This document shows positions 15,910 to 24,683 of a stretch of 33,021 nucleotides of DNA, piece after piece (the first letter of the stretch is position 1; the number at the start of each line of letters is the position of its first letter). The notes below the pieces were generated by a model. That model did not search any database. It was given only the letters and a program-made list of their open reading frames with translations, and had not been told where the DNA came from. Position numbers and translations under genes: made by a program. The stretch comes from Lachnospiraceae bacterium. Its GTDB lineage: Bacteria; Bacillota; Clostridia; Lachnospirales; Lachnospiraceae. The DNA lies in contig JAFRVD010000090.1 of NCBI GenBank assembly GCA_017441825.1, forward strand, positions 1 to 33,021. The letters run 5' to 3'.

Positions 15910-17115
15910 TTGTCATACGTTAAAAAACTTCGCGGGAGCTATCAGCACACCATTTACGCAAGTTATTTAGGCTACATTACGCAGGCTGTGGTGAACATGC
16001 TGCCGCCGCTTTTATTCCTGATCTTCCAGGACAGCTTTTCCTTAAGTCTTGCGGAGATCACGTCGCTCGTGACCATCAACTTCTGCGTGCAGATCGCAGT
16101 AGACTTAATCGCCGGGAAGATCTCGGACAGGATCGGCTACCGGAAGCTTGCGGTGTTCGCGCATTTTATCGCCGCCGTGGGGCTCACGGGCTTTGCGTGG
16201 ATCCCCTTTGTGCTTCCGAGCCCGTATATCGGCCTCCTGGTCTGTATCGTGCTGGACGCGATAGGCGGAGGCCTCGATGAAGTACTGATCAGCCCGATCG
16301 TGGAAGCGTGTCCGGACGGCAAGAACAAGAAGACGGCGATGGCGCTCCTGCACTCGTTTTACTGCTGGGGCGTGGTGGGCGTCGTACTGCTGACTACCCT
16401 GTTCCTGAAGGCCTTCGGGAAGGAAAGCTGGCGGATCGCGTGTCTCCTCTGGGGCATCGTGCCGCTTCTCGATATGTTCATGTTCATGCTGGTGCCCATC
16501 CATGCGCTGAGTGAAGGCCAGGAGGGCATGGGCTACCGGGACCTCGTAAAGAGCGGGACGTTCTGGCTTCTGATCGTTTTAATGATCACGGCCGGCGCGT
16601 CCGAGCAGGCGATGTCCCAATGGGCCTCCGCCTTTGCGGAGAAGGGCTTAGGCGTCACGAAGGTCATGGGGGACCTCCTGGGTCCCTGCATGTTCGCGAT
16701 CCTCATGGGCACGTCCCGGGTGATCTACGCAAAGATCGCGCCGAGGATCGACACGCTGAAGTACGCGATGCTCTGCGGCGGCCTTTGTATTATTTCGTAT
16801 CTTCTTGCGGCGTTTTCGCCGTGGCCCATTCTGTCGCTTCTTGGCTGCGCACTCTGCGGGCTTTCTGTAGGCATCTTCTGGCCGGGCTTCTTTTCAACCG
16901 CCGCGGTGAAGCTGCCGAAGGGCGGGACCGCGCTCTTCGCACTGCTCGCGTTTGCGGGAGACATCGGCTGCTCCGGCGGACCGACTCTCGTTGGCCTCGT
17001 CTCCGGCGCACATTCAGATGATTTGAAAACAGGGCTCTTCGCGGCCATCGTATTCCCCGTGGTGCTTATAATCGCGAGCGCGGCGCTCGGGAAAAGGAAG
17101 GCGGAGGAATTCTGA
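15910..17115 (+). CDS. Major facilitator superfamily transporter
   Basis: About 401 residues with twelve hydrophobic helices in two six-helix halves. The loop between helices 2 and 3, GKISDRIGYRKLA, is the classic MFS motif A, and the second half begins near LVKSGTFWLLIV. The closest pattern is the sugar/fucose-permease-like branch, but the substrate cannot be read from sequence. The start is unusual: AGAGGTG at 15896-15902 is properly spaced for TTG at 15910 (MSYVKKLRG) and too close for the GTG at 15901, which would add three residues. It is followed after 25 bases by the truncated hydrolase and then GH51, so an arabinose-containing oligosaccharide or pentose is a reasonable substrate guess. 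Confidence 0.88.
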   Translation: MSYVKKLRGSYQHTIYASYLGYITQAVVNMLPPLLFLIFQDSFSLSLAEITSLVTINFCVQIAVDLIAGKISDRIGYRKLAVFAHFIAAVGLTGFAWIPFVLPSPYIGLLVCIVLDAIGGGLDEVLISPIVEACPDGKNKKTAMALLHSFYCWGVVGVVLLTTLFLKAFGKESWRIACLLWGIVPLLDMFMFMLVPIHALSEGQEGMGYRDLVKSGTFWLLIVLMITAGASEQAMSQWASAFAEKGLGVTKVMGDLLGPCMFAILMGTSRVIYAKIAPRIDTLKYAMLCGGLCIISYLLAAFSPWPILSLLGCALCGLSVGIFWPGFFSTAAVKLPKGGTALFALLAFAGDIGCSGGPTLVGLVSGAHSDDLKTGLFAAIVFPVVLIIASAALGKRKAEEF

Positions 17116-17140
17116 CAAAAGGAAACAGGAGGATCATATT

Positions 17141-17530
17141 ATGCCATACTGCACAGTCGAACCTCAGGTTCATCTTTACTATGAGGAATACGGCGAAGGG
17201 GAGCGATACCTCCTTTCGACGCAGATCGGGCACGGAAGGGAAACGCTGGAAAAGGAGCTCGCGAAGCGGGGCTTCCACGTCTTCCTTCTGACAAACCGGG
17301 GCTTCGGGCGGTCCACTCACATCTATGAGAAGCTCTCCGGCAGCTGGTACGACATGTGGGCCGACGACGTCGTCCGTTTTGCGGACTGCATGGGCATCAG
17401 TACGTTTTCCTACAGCGGCTTCGGCCATGCGCTCGACATTTACGAGGACATGGCAGACGAGGCCGTCCGGTTCTATGAGAACTGGAAGCATACCGGACGC
17501 TTCTACGCGCCGGTGGACCCGGGCGAATAA
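17141..17530 (+). CDS. Truncated alpha/beta hydrolase fold protein, probably non-catalytic
   Basis: 129 residues with a perfect AGGAGG upstream of ATG 17141. The first ~95 residues follow the N-terminal half of an alpha/beta hydrolase: LYYEEYGEG, a strand-turn FLLTNRGFGRS, and WYDMWADDVVRFADCMGI ending in FSYSGFGH, where the nucleophile elbow (usually G-x-S-x-G) should be. After this the chain jumps to a short helical tail (ADEAVRFYENW) and ends. The cap and the catalytic Asp and His are missing; the normal length is about 270-300 residues. An internal deletion fusing the N-terminal half to the extreme C-terminus would explain it. It lies between the MFS and GH51 genes in an apparent operon and keeps its translation signals. 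Confidence 0.6.
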   Translation: MPYCTVEPQVHLYYEEYGEGERYLLSTQIGHGRETLEKELAKRGFHVFLLTNRGFGRSTHIYEKLSGSWYDMWADDVVRFADCMGISTFSYSGFGHALDIYEDMADEAVRFYENWKHTGRFYAPVDPGE

Positions 17531-17579
17531 CTGATTACTAAAGCATACTGGATCAGGCGTAAAAAAGGAGGAGCATGAC

Positions 17580-19100
17580 ATGAATCCGGCATATCCAATA
17601 GCAGCAGTCGCTATAGACCCCCAAAGAGCCCTCTTTAAGAGAGATCCCATGATCTACGGGCATTTTCTCGAGCATTTCGGCCGGCAGATCTACGGGGGCG
17701 TTTTCGCACCCGGACACCCGCTTTCCGATGAAGACGGCTTCAGGACGGATGTGATCCGGGCACTTAAGGACATCGACACGCCGGTCATCCGCTGGCCGGG
17801 CGGCTGCTTCGTTTCTGCGTACCACTGGAAGAAGGGCGTGGGAGAAGAGAGAGTTCCGGCTTATGACAAAGCCTGGCGTGTGGAGGACCCGAATACATTC
17901 GGGACCGATGAATACATTTCGCTCTGCAAAAAGATCGGCTGCGCGCCGTATATCTGCACGAACGCGGGGTCGGGGACTCCGGAAGAGATGAGCGACTGGG
18001 TGGAGTACTGCAACCTCCCGAAGGAAGGCGAATTTGCACGGCTTCGGAAAGCAGGCGGCCACGAGGAGCCGTACAGCGTCCGCTACTGGTCTGTGGGCAA
18101 TGAAAACTATTATCCGGGAGAGATCGGGAGCAAGACCCATGACGAGTGGGGCCGGTTTGTGTGCGAATCCGCGAAGATGATGCGGCGGGTGGACCCTGGC
18201 ATAGAACTCTCTGCGGCGGCCATCGCAGACATCGACTGGAACGTGCGCCTCCTGAAGGAAGCCGGTCCGTATTTAAAATGGATCTCCATCCACGGCTACT
18301 GGGATCCGCTCTGGCAGAGGAACGAGCCCGCCGGCTACACGGAGTGCATGGCGAAGACCACGGACCTCGACCGGGACGTACGGAAGGTCCGCGGACTTTT
18401 AGAAGCTTTCGGGCTCGAGAAGCAGATCCGGATCGCCTACGATGAATGGAACCTGCGCGGTTGGCACCACCCGAACGTGGACACGGCGCCTTTGGGCAGT
18501 ACGGAGTTCATTAAGGCCCGGGAAAAGAGCGGCATCAATTCGACTTACTCGATGGCGGACGCGGTCTTTACGGCCTGCTTCCTCAATATGCTGCTCAAAA
18601 ACAGCGACATCGTGGGCATGGCGAACTTCGCGCCGGCAGTCAACACCCGCGGCGTGATCTACACGTACGACGATGGCATCGTCCTCCGCCCGACGTACCA
18701 CGTCTTCCGCATGTATACGAAGCTCATGGGCGACGAAGTCATCGACAGCTTTGAGACCGGAGTACCGGTCATAAGCATGGCCGACAGGGATGGGAACAGC
18801 ATCCCGGTGGCGCTCATCGACATGGCTGCAACGCGGCGTACGGAAGACGGTACCATCGCGCTGTCCCTTGTCAACAAGCATCCGGACCAGGAACTCACAG
18901 TGAAGATTAAGATGCCCGCGGGATATGCTCCTGAAAAAGTGATGACGCTTTCCGGAAGCAGTCCGGACGACTATAACGACGTGGACAGGAACAGTGTGGT
19001 CCCGTATGAAAATCCTGAGGCGCTCAGTGAGGACGGGCAGGAGCTCACTGTGACGCTTCCCGCGCATTCGGTGAACATCGTGTGCCTCGGGAAGGCGTAA
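17580..19100 (+). CDS. Alpha-L-arabinofuranosidase, glycoside hydrolase family 51
   Basis: 506 residues, the standard GH51 length. It removes terminal alpha-L-arabinofuranosyl groups from arabinoxylan or arabinan oligosaccharides. The acid/base Glu175 is in YWSVGNENYYPGEIG and nucleophile Glu289 in IAYDEWNL; RWPGGCFVSAYHWKKGVG, MADAVFTACFLN and the C-terminal beta-sandwich (about 390-505, ending HSVNIV) are all family features. No signal peptide, so it is cytoplasmic. ATG at 17580 has AAAAAAGGAGG upstream; another ATG six bases earlier is out of frame and stops at once. It is probably the main metabolic gene of the MFS-led operon. Confidence 0.95.
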   Translation: MNPAYPIAAVAIDPQRALFKRDPMIYGHFLEHFGRQIYGGVFAPGHPLSDEDGFRTDVIRALKDIDTPVIRWPGGCFVSAYHWKKGVGEERVPAYDKAWRVEDPNTFGTDEYISLCKKIGCAPYICTNAGSGTPEEMSDWVEYCNLPKEGEFARLRKAGGHEEPYSVRYWSVGNENYYPGEIGSKTHDEWGRFVCESAKMMRRVDPGIELSAAAIADIDWNVRLLKEAGPYLKWISIHGYWDPLWQRNEPAGYTECMAKTTDLDRDVRKVRGLLEAFGLEKQIRIAYDEWNLRGWHHPNVDTAPLGSTEFIKAREKSGINSTYSMADAVFTACFLNMLLKNSDIVGMANFAPAVNTRGVIYTYDDGIVLRPTYHVFRMYTKLMGDEVIDSFETGVPVISMADRDGNSIPVALIDMAATRRTEDGTIALSLVNKHPDQELTVKIKMPAGYAPEKVMTLSGSSPDDYNDVDRNSVVPYENPEALSEDGQELTVTLPAHSVNIVCLGKA

Positions 19101-19160
19101 CAGGGCTTGACAGGGAGTAACAGGTGCCCGGAGAAGTTTATTGACAGAAGGAGAACGGCC

Positions 19161-19649
19161 ATGGCAGACGCACGGGCGGGGACGCCGGAAAAAACGAATG
19201 TGATGCGGCTTTTGGAAGGCTTTAAGATACCGTATGTGAGCCATACGTATGAGCCGGACCCCACGAAGTCCGGCGAAGAGATCGCCGGGATCCTCGGGGA
19301 GGACCCGGACCGCGTCTTCAAGACGCTCGTGACCCGCGGAAAAAGCGGACAGTACTACGTCTTTGTCATCCCCGTCAATGAGGAGCTGGAGCTTAAAAAG
19401 GCCGCGAAAACGGCCGGGGAGAAGTCAATCGAAATGATCCGCCAGAAGGAGCTCCTGCCGCTGACCGGCTACGTCCACGGCGGGTGCTCGCCCATCGGCA
19501 TGAAGAAGACGTTTCCGGTCTTTATCCAGGAGACCGCCGTCCTGTTCGACACGATCTGTGTCAGCGCGGGAAAGGTCGGCTTCCAGGTGGAGCTTGCGCC
19601 GGACGCACTCCTTGCGGCCGCGGGCGCATCCTTTGCGGACGTGGTGTAA
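19161..19649 (+). CDS. ybaK: Cys-tRNA(Pro)/aminoacyl-tRNA deacylase, YbaK/EbsC family
   Basis: 162 residues. YbaK hydrolyses mischarged Cys-tRNA(Pro) in the cytoplasm as a trans-editing factor. The family lysine appears in VFKTLV (Lys54), followed by YVFVIPVN, the GYVHGGCSPIGMKK loop (G-x-S-P-x-G) and the closing hydrophobic strands. ATG 19161 is preceded by AAGGAG; the upstream in-frame TTG at 19107 overlaps the end of the spacer after GH51 and has no ribosome site. It sits in the arabinofuranosidase operon without a metabolic reason, as is common for this housekeeping gene. Confidence 0.9.
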   Translation: MADARAGTPEKTNVMRLLEGFKIPYVSHTYEPDPTKSGEEIAGILGEDPDRVFKTLVTRGKSGQYYVFVIPVNEELELKKAAKTAGEKSIEMIRQKELLPLTGYVHGGCSPIGMKKTFPVFIQETAVLFDTICVSAGKVGFQVELAPDALLAAAGASFADVV

Positions 19650-19678
19650 CAGCGTATAAAAAGGGGGAATAAAGAAAG

Positions 19679-20242
19679 ATGAAGCAGGTCATTTTACTGG
19701 GGGATTCCGTCAGGATGCAGTATCAGAAGCCGGTGGCGGAGAAGCTTGCCGACATCGCCGAGGTGCACGGCCCGGAGGAAAACGGACGCTGGAGCGGCTA
19801 TGTTTTGAATTCCTTGAGGTTCTGGCTGCCGCAGATGCCGTCCCCGGATGTCGTGCAGTGGAACGCCGGGCTCTGGGACATGGGCGACGATTACCACGAA
19901 GGCCGGCACTTTTACCCGCCGGAGCTCTATGAAGAGACCTGTCACAGGATCTGCCGGAATCTCCGCAAGGTGACGGAAAAGCCGGACCTCCGCATCGTCA
20001 TCGCCACCACCACGCCGTCCTTCTACGAAGACCATAAGGACGTCGTCCTTTATAATGAGATCCTGAAGAAGGTGGCGGCGGAGGAGAATGCGGCGGTGAA
20101 CGATCTGTATTCCGTGGTCGCGCCGCATAAGGAAGAGATGATCTGTCCGGACCGGCTGCACATGGGGCCCGAGGGGGTAGAAGCGCTTGCGGAGCAGACT
20201 GCGGCGTTTTTACGGAGGATCCTGACAGAGGACCTTGCCTGA
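19679..20242 (+). CDS. SGNH/GDSL-type hydrolase (esterase-like)
   Basis: 187 residues. The four SGNH blocks are visible: block I ILLGDSVRM with Ser10, a Gly in block II, Asn62 in WNAGLWDM (block III) and Asp158/His161 in CPDRLHMGPEG (block V). Enzymes of this fold release acetyl or other ester groups, often from xylan or peptidoglycan. There is no signal peptide, so a cytoplasmic role such as deacetylating imported xylo-oligosaccharides is plausible in this context. It is last in the operon, ahead of a strong terminator. Confidence 0.8.
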   Translation: MKQVILLGDSVRMQYQKPVAEKLADIAEVHGPEENGRWSGYVLNSLRFWLPQMPSPDVVQWNAGLWDMGDDYHEGRHFYPPELYEETCHRICRNLRKVTEKPDLRIVIATTTPSFYEDHKDVVLYNEILKKVAAEENAAVNDLYSVVAPHKEEMICPDRLHMGPEGVEALAEQTAAFLRRILTEDLA

Positions 20243-20254
20243 TCTGTATAAACT

Positions 20255-20291
20255 AACAGGCGCCGGGACGAGATGTCCCGGCGCCTGTTTT
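20255..20291. terminator. Bidirectional Rho-independent terminator
   Basis: A 15-bp perfect stem, AACAGGCGCCGGGAC (20255-20269) with GTCCCGGCGCCTGTT (20275-20289), loop GAGAT, T run 20288-20291. It separates the SGNH gene from the convergent aldo/keto reductase; the minus side is poorer in T. Confidence 0.85.
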
Positions 20292-20327
20292 GTCTGCGCA
20301 CCACGGGCGAGCACTAACGAAAAAGCC

Positions 20328-21449
20328 TTATCCTTCCAGCATTTCAACGGCAGTCTTCAGCCGTTCGATGATATCGATGTGCTGCGGGCACGCCGCTTCG
20401 CACTGGCCGCACTGGATGCAGTCGGAGGCTTTGCCGCCGCCGTTGGTGTTCCAGCCGTAGCTGCTCTTTGCCGCGTCCAGGTGGTTGTAGATGTACACCT
20501 TGTTCATCGCTTCAAAGATCCCCGGAATGTTGATCTGCATAGGGCAGCCCTTCGTGCAGTACTGGCAGGCAGTGCAGGGGATGCGCGGGATCGCGTCCAG
20601 CGTTTCCCGGGCCTTGTCAATGACCTTGTACTCCTCTTCAGACAGGGGTTTGAAGTCCTTCATGGTCTTCAGGTTGTCTTTCATCTGGTCGACCGTGCTC
20701 ATGCCGCTCAGCGCGACCACAAGGCCTTCAAGGGATGCCGCGAAACGGATCGCCCAGGACGGCAGGGAAGCGTCCGGATCGGCCGCTTTGAAGACGTCGG
20801 CAACCACGTCAGGCAGGTTTGCAAGTGAGCCGCCCTTCACGGGCTCCATGATGATCACGGGCTTGCCGTGCTTACGGGCCGTTTCATAGCAAAGGCGGGA
20901 CTGGACCTTCGGATCGTCCCAGTCCGCGTAGTTGATCTGGAGCTGGACGAATTCGACTTCCGGATGCAGGTCCAGGATCTTATCGAGCTTGTCTGCGGAA
21001 TCATGGAAGGAGAAGCCCAGATGCTTGATGAGCCCTTCCTCTTTCCGGGCCTTCGCGAAATCCCAGATGCCGAAACGGTCGAAGGTCTCCGTACGCGTGT
21101 CGCCCAGGTTGTGCAGCAGGTAGAAATCGAAATAGCCTGCGCCCGTGCGCTCAAGCGACGTATAGAACATCTGCTGCGCTTCTTCGGCGGTCTTGGGGCC
21201 GGCCCAGGCGGGGAGCTTGGTCGCAAGCTGGAAGCTTTCACGGGGATAGCGGTCCACCAGAGCGGTCTTGATGGCCATCTCGGATTTTCCGCCGATGTAC
21301 CCGTACGCCGTGTCAAAATACGTGAAGCCGGCGCCCAGGAAAAGATCGACCATCTCCTTGACCTGTTCGATATCGACTTCTTCACCGAGCATGGGCAGGC
21401 GCATCAGGCCAAAACCGAGCTTCGGGATCTGTTCTCCTAAATAACTCAT
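20328..21449 (-). CDS. Aldo/keto reductase with C-terminal ferredoxin-type 4Fe-4S domain
   Basis: 373 residues. The barrel (about 1-285) has the AKR tetrad: Asp46, Tyr51 (FDTAYGYIGG), Lys78 (LATKLP) and His113 (YLLHN). The C-terminal 90 residues carry two Cys clusters, C292-x2-C295-x2-C298-x3-C302P and C344-x2-C347-x2-C350-x3-C354P, the pattern of two 4Fe-4S clusters. Such fusions are common in anaerobes and probably couple carbonyl reduction to ferredoxin rather than only NADPH. ATG 21449 has AAAGGAC at about 9 bases and a near-consensus promoter upstream; the in-frame extension to 21614 lies across the promoter and is discarded. It is divergent from another redox flavoprotein. Confidence 0.92.
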   Translation of the reverse strand: MSYLGEQIPKLGFGLMRLPMLGEEVDIEQVKEMVDLFLGAGFTYFDTAYGYIGGKSEMAIKTALVDRYPRESFQLATKLPAWAGPKTAEEAQQMFYTSLERTGAGYFDFYLLHNLGDTRTETFDRFGIWDFAKARKEEGLIKHLGFSFHDSADKLDKILDLHPEVEFVQLQINYADWDDPKVQSRLCYETARKHGKPVIIMEPVKGGSLANLPDVVADVFKAADPDASLPSWAIRFAASLEGLVVALSGMSTVDQMKDNLKTMKDFKPLSEEEYKVIDKARETLDAIPRIPCTACQYCTKGCPMQINIPGIFEAMNKVYIYNHLDAAKSSYGWNTNGGGKASDCIQCGQCEAACPQHIDIIERLKTAVEMLEG

Positions 21450-21497
21450 AGTAACCGTCCTTTCCTGATCGTGGAGTTGATACTCAGTATTAAAATT

Positions 21498-21526
21498 ATT
21501 ATAAGCTGATGCGGAAGTGATGGCAA
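21498..21526 (-). promoter_or_regulatory. Promoter for the aldo/keto reductase
   Basis: Minus strand TTGCCA (21521-21526), exactly 17 bases, TATAAT (21498-21503). Confidence 0.7.
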
Positions 21527-21558
21527 TCGGAAAAAAGTGCTGTGAAAATGTATTATTA

Positions 21559-21587
21559 TGGACGGCAGGCCATATGTGTGGTATAAA
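21559..21587 (+). promoter_or_regulatory. Extended -10 promoter for the OYE/FadH-like gene
   Basis: TGGACG (21559-21564), 17 bases, TATAAA (21582-21587) with TG at 21579-21580. It lies about 33 bases from the divergent promoter, so one regulator could act on both. Confidence 0.55.
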
Positions 21588-21642
21588 AGAGATGACTGTA
21601 AATGAGAGCACCAACGAAAAATCTGATCAGAAGAGGTAGAAT

Positions 21643-23637
21643 ATGAAATATCAGAAGCTTTTTACCCCTGTCAAGGTTGGCAGCGTCACCTTGAAAAACC
21701 GTTTCGCGATGGCTCCCATGGGCTGTCTCGGACTTTCGGATGCCGAAGGCGGCTGGAACCAGCGCGGCATCGACTACTATACCGAGCGGGCGAAGGGCGG
21801 CACCGGCCTCATTATTACGGGCGTGACGTTCTCGGACCAGCAGGTGGAGCCGCAGAACCAGGCCATCATCCCGGTATCGACCTACAATTCCGTGCATTTC
21901 ACGAGGACCTCCAAGGAGATGACGGAACGCGTGCACGCGTACGGCGCGAAGATCTTCCTGCAGATGTCCGCAGGCTTCGGGCGTGTGACCATACCGACGA
22001 ACCTCGGTGAATTCCCGCCCGTGGCGCCTTCCGAGATCCCTCACCGCTGGCTTGACAAAATGTGCCGGGCCCTGACGAAGGAGGAGATCCGCTGCATCGT
22101 GAAGTCGATGGGCGACGGCGCCTATAACGCCTACAGAGCCGGCTTTGACGGCGTGCAGATCCATGCGGTGCACGAGGGCTACCTCATGGACCAGTTCGCC
22201 ATTTCCATGTTTAATCTCCGGACGGACGAATACGGCGGATCCCTTGAGAACAGGCTCAGGTTCGCGCGGGAGGTGCTTGACGAGATCAAGTCCCGCTGCG
22301 GCAAAGACTTCCCCGTAACGCTCCGCTTCAGCGTGAAGTCCATGATCAAGGACTGGAGGTCCGGCGCGCTGCCGGGAGAAGAGTTCGAGGAGAAGGGCAG
22401 GGACATCGAGGAAGGCCTCGAGGCTGCGAAGCTCCTTGCGAAATACGGCTACGACGCGCTCGATACGGACGTGGGCACCTACGACGCCTGGTGGTGGAAC
22501 CATCCGCCGATGTATCAGGAAAAGGGCCTTTACCGCAAGTACTGCAAAATGGTCAAGGAAGTGGTGGACGTGCCCGTATTCTGCGCAGGCAGGATGGATA
22601 ACCCCGACATGGCCCTTGAAGCGATCGAGACCGGCGTCTGCGACGTGATCGACCTCGGACGGCCGCTTCTTGCGGATCCGGACTACGTGAACAAGCTGCG
22701 CTCCGGCAGGACGGCGGAGATCCGCCCCTGCATTTCCTGCCATGAAGGCTGCATGGGCCGTATCGCCGAATATTCGCTCATCAACTGCGCCGTGAACCCG
22801 CAGGCTGCAAGAGAGCGCTTCACGCGCTACGAGCCGGTCTATAGCAAAAAGAAGGTGCTGATCGTAGGCGGCGGCGTGGCAGGCTGTGAAGCCGCGCGTG
22901 TTCTTGCGATCCGCGGACACGAGCCGGTGCTTTATGAAAAGTCGGGAAGGCTCGGCGGAAACCTGATCCCCGGCGGCGCGCCGGATTTCAAGGAAGACGA
23001 CCTTGCCCTGGCTGCATGGTACGCGAACGAGATGACTCGTCTCAACGTGGAGGTCCATCTGAACACGGAGGTCGACGCCGATTTCGTGAGAAACAGCGGC
23101 TTTGACGCCGTGATCGTCGCGACCGGCTCCACGCCGAAGCGGTTCTCCCTGGGCGACGATGACAAGGTCTACACCGCGTCGGAAGTGCTGCTTAAGGAAA
23201 AGGACCCCGGCGATGCCACCGTTGTGGTGGGCGGCGGACTGGTCGGATGCGAGCTCGCTCTGGACCTTGCGCACCACGGGAAGAAAGTGACGATCGTCGA
23301 AGCGCTCCCCGCCATTATGGCGGTGAACGGGCCCCTGTGCCATTCGAACAAGGATATGCTGGCGGCTCTGATCCCCTTTAACGGGATCGAGACCATCTGC
23401 AGCGCGAAGGTGAAGGGCTACCGTGACGGCGTGCTCTCTTATGAGCTTTCCGACGGAGGCGCACACGAGATCCCGTGTGACAGCGTGATCCTCGCCGTAG
23501 GCTATAAAGAAGACAATACACTTTACCACGAAGTGGAATTCGACGTGCCCGAGATCTATCTCCTGGGCGACGCGAAGAAAGTGAACAACATCATGTACGC
23601 GATCTGGGACGCGTTTGAAGTCGCGAATCACATTTAA
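21643..23637 (+). CDS. NADH:flavin oxidoreductase, FadH/BaiH (old yellow enzyme) family
   Basis: 664 residues, the usual length. The FMN TIM barrel (about 1-345) includes QIHAVHEGYLMDQF and DEYGGSLENR; a 4Fe-4S site follows with Cys363, Cys366, Cys370 and Cys382; then an FAD-binding Rossmann motif VLIVGGGVAGCEAA (about 405-419) and an NAD(P) motif VVVGGGLVGCELALDL (about 526-541). Family members reduce enoyl-CoA, 2,4-dienoyl-CoA, bile acid or enoate double bonds. The acid residue normally Tyr in FadH or BaiH cannot be confirmed here. AGAGGT precedes ATG 21643. Substrate unknown. Confidence 0.92.
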   Translation: MKYQKLFTPVKVGSVTLKNRFAMAPMGCLGLSDAEGGWNQRGIDYYTERAKGGTGLIITGVTFSDQQVEPQNQAIIPVSTYNSVHFTRTSKEMTERVHAYGAKIFLQMSAGFGRVTIPTNLGEFPPVAPSEIPHRWLDKMCRALTKEEIRCIVKSMGDGAYNAYRAGFDGVQIHAVHEGYLMDQFAISMFNLRTDEYGGSLENRLRFAREVLDEIKSRCGKDFPVTLRFSVKSMIKDWRSGALPGEEFEEKGRDIEEGLEAAKLLAKYGYDALDTDVGTYDAWWWNHPPMYQEKGLYRKYCKMVKEVVDVPVFCAGRMDNPDMALEAIETGVCDVIDLGRPLLADPDYVNKLRSGRTAEIRPCISCHEGCMGRIAEYSLINCAVNPQAARERFTRYEPVYSKKKVLIVGGGVAGCEAARVLAIRGHEPVLYEKSGRLGGNLIPGGAPDFKEDDLALAAWYANEMTRLNVEVHLNTEVDADFVRNSGFDAVIVATGSTPKRFSLGDDDKVYTASEVLLKEKDPGDATVVVGGGLVGCELALDLAHHGKKVTIVEALPAIMAVNGPLCHSNKDMLAALIPFNGIETICSAKVKGYRDGVLSYELSDGGAHEIPCDSVILAVGYKEDNTLYHEVEFDVPEIYLLGDAKKVNNIMYAIWDAFEVANHI

Positions 23638-23681
23638 GACTACGCGGTCACGAAGAAGATCGATCGAGGGAGGATTCAACC

Positions 23682-24656
23682 ATGACACCGAAAAAGAAGA
23701 GCAACGTAAGTGTTATCATTTCTGCAGCGGCCATTGTGCTCGTGATCGCATTTGTCGCGCTTGCCGGCTCCGGCGTGTTCTCCAAGAACAAGCTGGATGA
23801 CAAGAAGGATACCGGTAAGAAGACAGAGGCTGAAGCCCAGGAAGACGCTGAAGATGAGGGCGAGGATGCGGCTGAGGCTGAAGAAAAGCCGGCAAAGGAA
23901 GAAGCTGCTGATGCTCAGGCTGACGAAGAGGAAGAAGCCGCAGAGGCTGAACCGGGTGAGTTTACCTATAATGTAACGGACGACGGAGTTGAGATCACCG
24001 GGATGGCTTCCGAGGAAGGCAAAAGCATTGTGATCCCGGATGAGATCGACGGAAAGCCGGTCACGTCCATAGGCGAAGGCGCGTTCAGAGGAAGCAAGGC
24101 TGTCAGCATCACGATCCCGGACAGTGTTACGGTGATCGGGAATCTGGCGTTCCGTGAGTGCCCCAACCTGAAGGAGATCACGATCCCCGCAAGCTGCGTA
24201 TCGATCGGCGACCACGCCTTCAATAAGTGTACGGCGCTTACCAGCATCACGCTGCCGGAGGGTCTGAAGTCCATCGGCATCGGCGCTTTGTATCAGTGCA
24301 AGAATCTGACCAGCCTGACGCTTCCGGATAGTCTGGAAACGATCGGCGCGCGCGCCATCTTCTCGTGCAAGAAGCTGACGGAGCTTGTCATTCCGGACGG
24401 CGTGAAAGCGATCAGCGACTATTTATGCGCAGACTGCAGCGGCTTAACCTCCGTTACGCTTCCGAGCGCAGCGGAATCAATCGGAAAGCAGGCGTTCAAG
24501 GGCTGTTCAAGCCTTGAATCCATCGAGATCCCGGAGAGCGTCACATCGATCAGCAAGGATTCGTTTAAGGGCTGCGACAAGCTGACGGCTAAGGTCGCCG
24601 CAGGCAGCTATGCGGAAGACTTCTGCAAGACGAATGAGATCGCGTTTGAGAACTGA
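23682..24656 (+). CDS. Membrane-anchored BspA-like leucine-rich repeat protein
   Basis: 324 residues. An uncleaved-looking hydrophobic segment (about 9-30, VSVIISAAAIVLVIAFVALAG) after a Lys-rich start suggests an N-terminal anchor with the rest outside. Residues 38-93 are an Ala/Glu/Asp/Lys-rich spacer. From about 125 to 310 come eight repeats of roughly 23 residues of the LRR_5 (Treponema/BspA) type, following the pattern ..IG..AF..C..L..ITIP... . Such proteins mediate adhesion or surface interaction. GGGAGG lies ahead of ATG 23682, and the gene starts 44 bases after the flavoprotein stop. A terminator follows. Confidence 0.88.
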   Translation: MTPKKKSNVSVIISAAAIVLVIAFVALAGSGVFSKNKLDDKKDTGKKTEAEAQEDAEDEGEDAAEAEEKPAKEEAADAQADEEEEAAEAEPGEFTYNVTDDGVEITGMASEEGKSIVIPDEIDGKPVTSIGEGAFRGSKAVSITIPDSVTVIGNLAFRECPNLKEITIPASCVSIGDHAFNKCTALTSITLPEGLKSIGIGALYQCKNLTSLTLPDSLETIGARAIFSCKKLTELVIPDGVKAISDYLCADCSGLTSVTLPSAAESIGKQAFKGCSSLESIEIPESVTSISKDSFKGCDKLTAKVAAGSYAEDFCKTNEIAFEN

Positions 24657-24683
24657 CGGAGGCTTGAAATTTCAACAAATAAG

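Noticed and set aside
21450-21614. N-terminal extension of the aldo/keto reductase.
   Set aside because: It overlaps the TTGCCA-17-TATAAT promoter and has no AKR homology; ATG 21449 has its own ribosome site.
21556-23688. Long minus-strand open frame opposite the FadH/BaiH-like gene.
   Set aside because: It mirrors the codon pattern of the real gene in GC-rich DNA and shows no recognisable domain.
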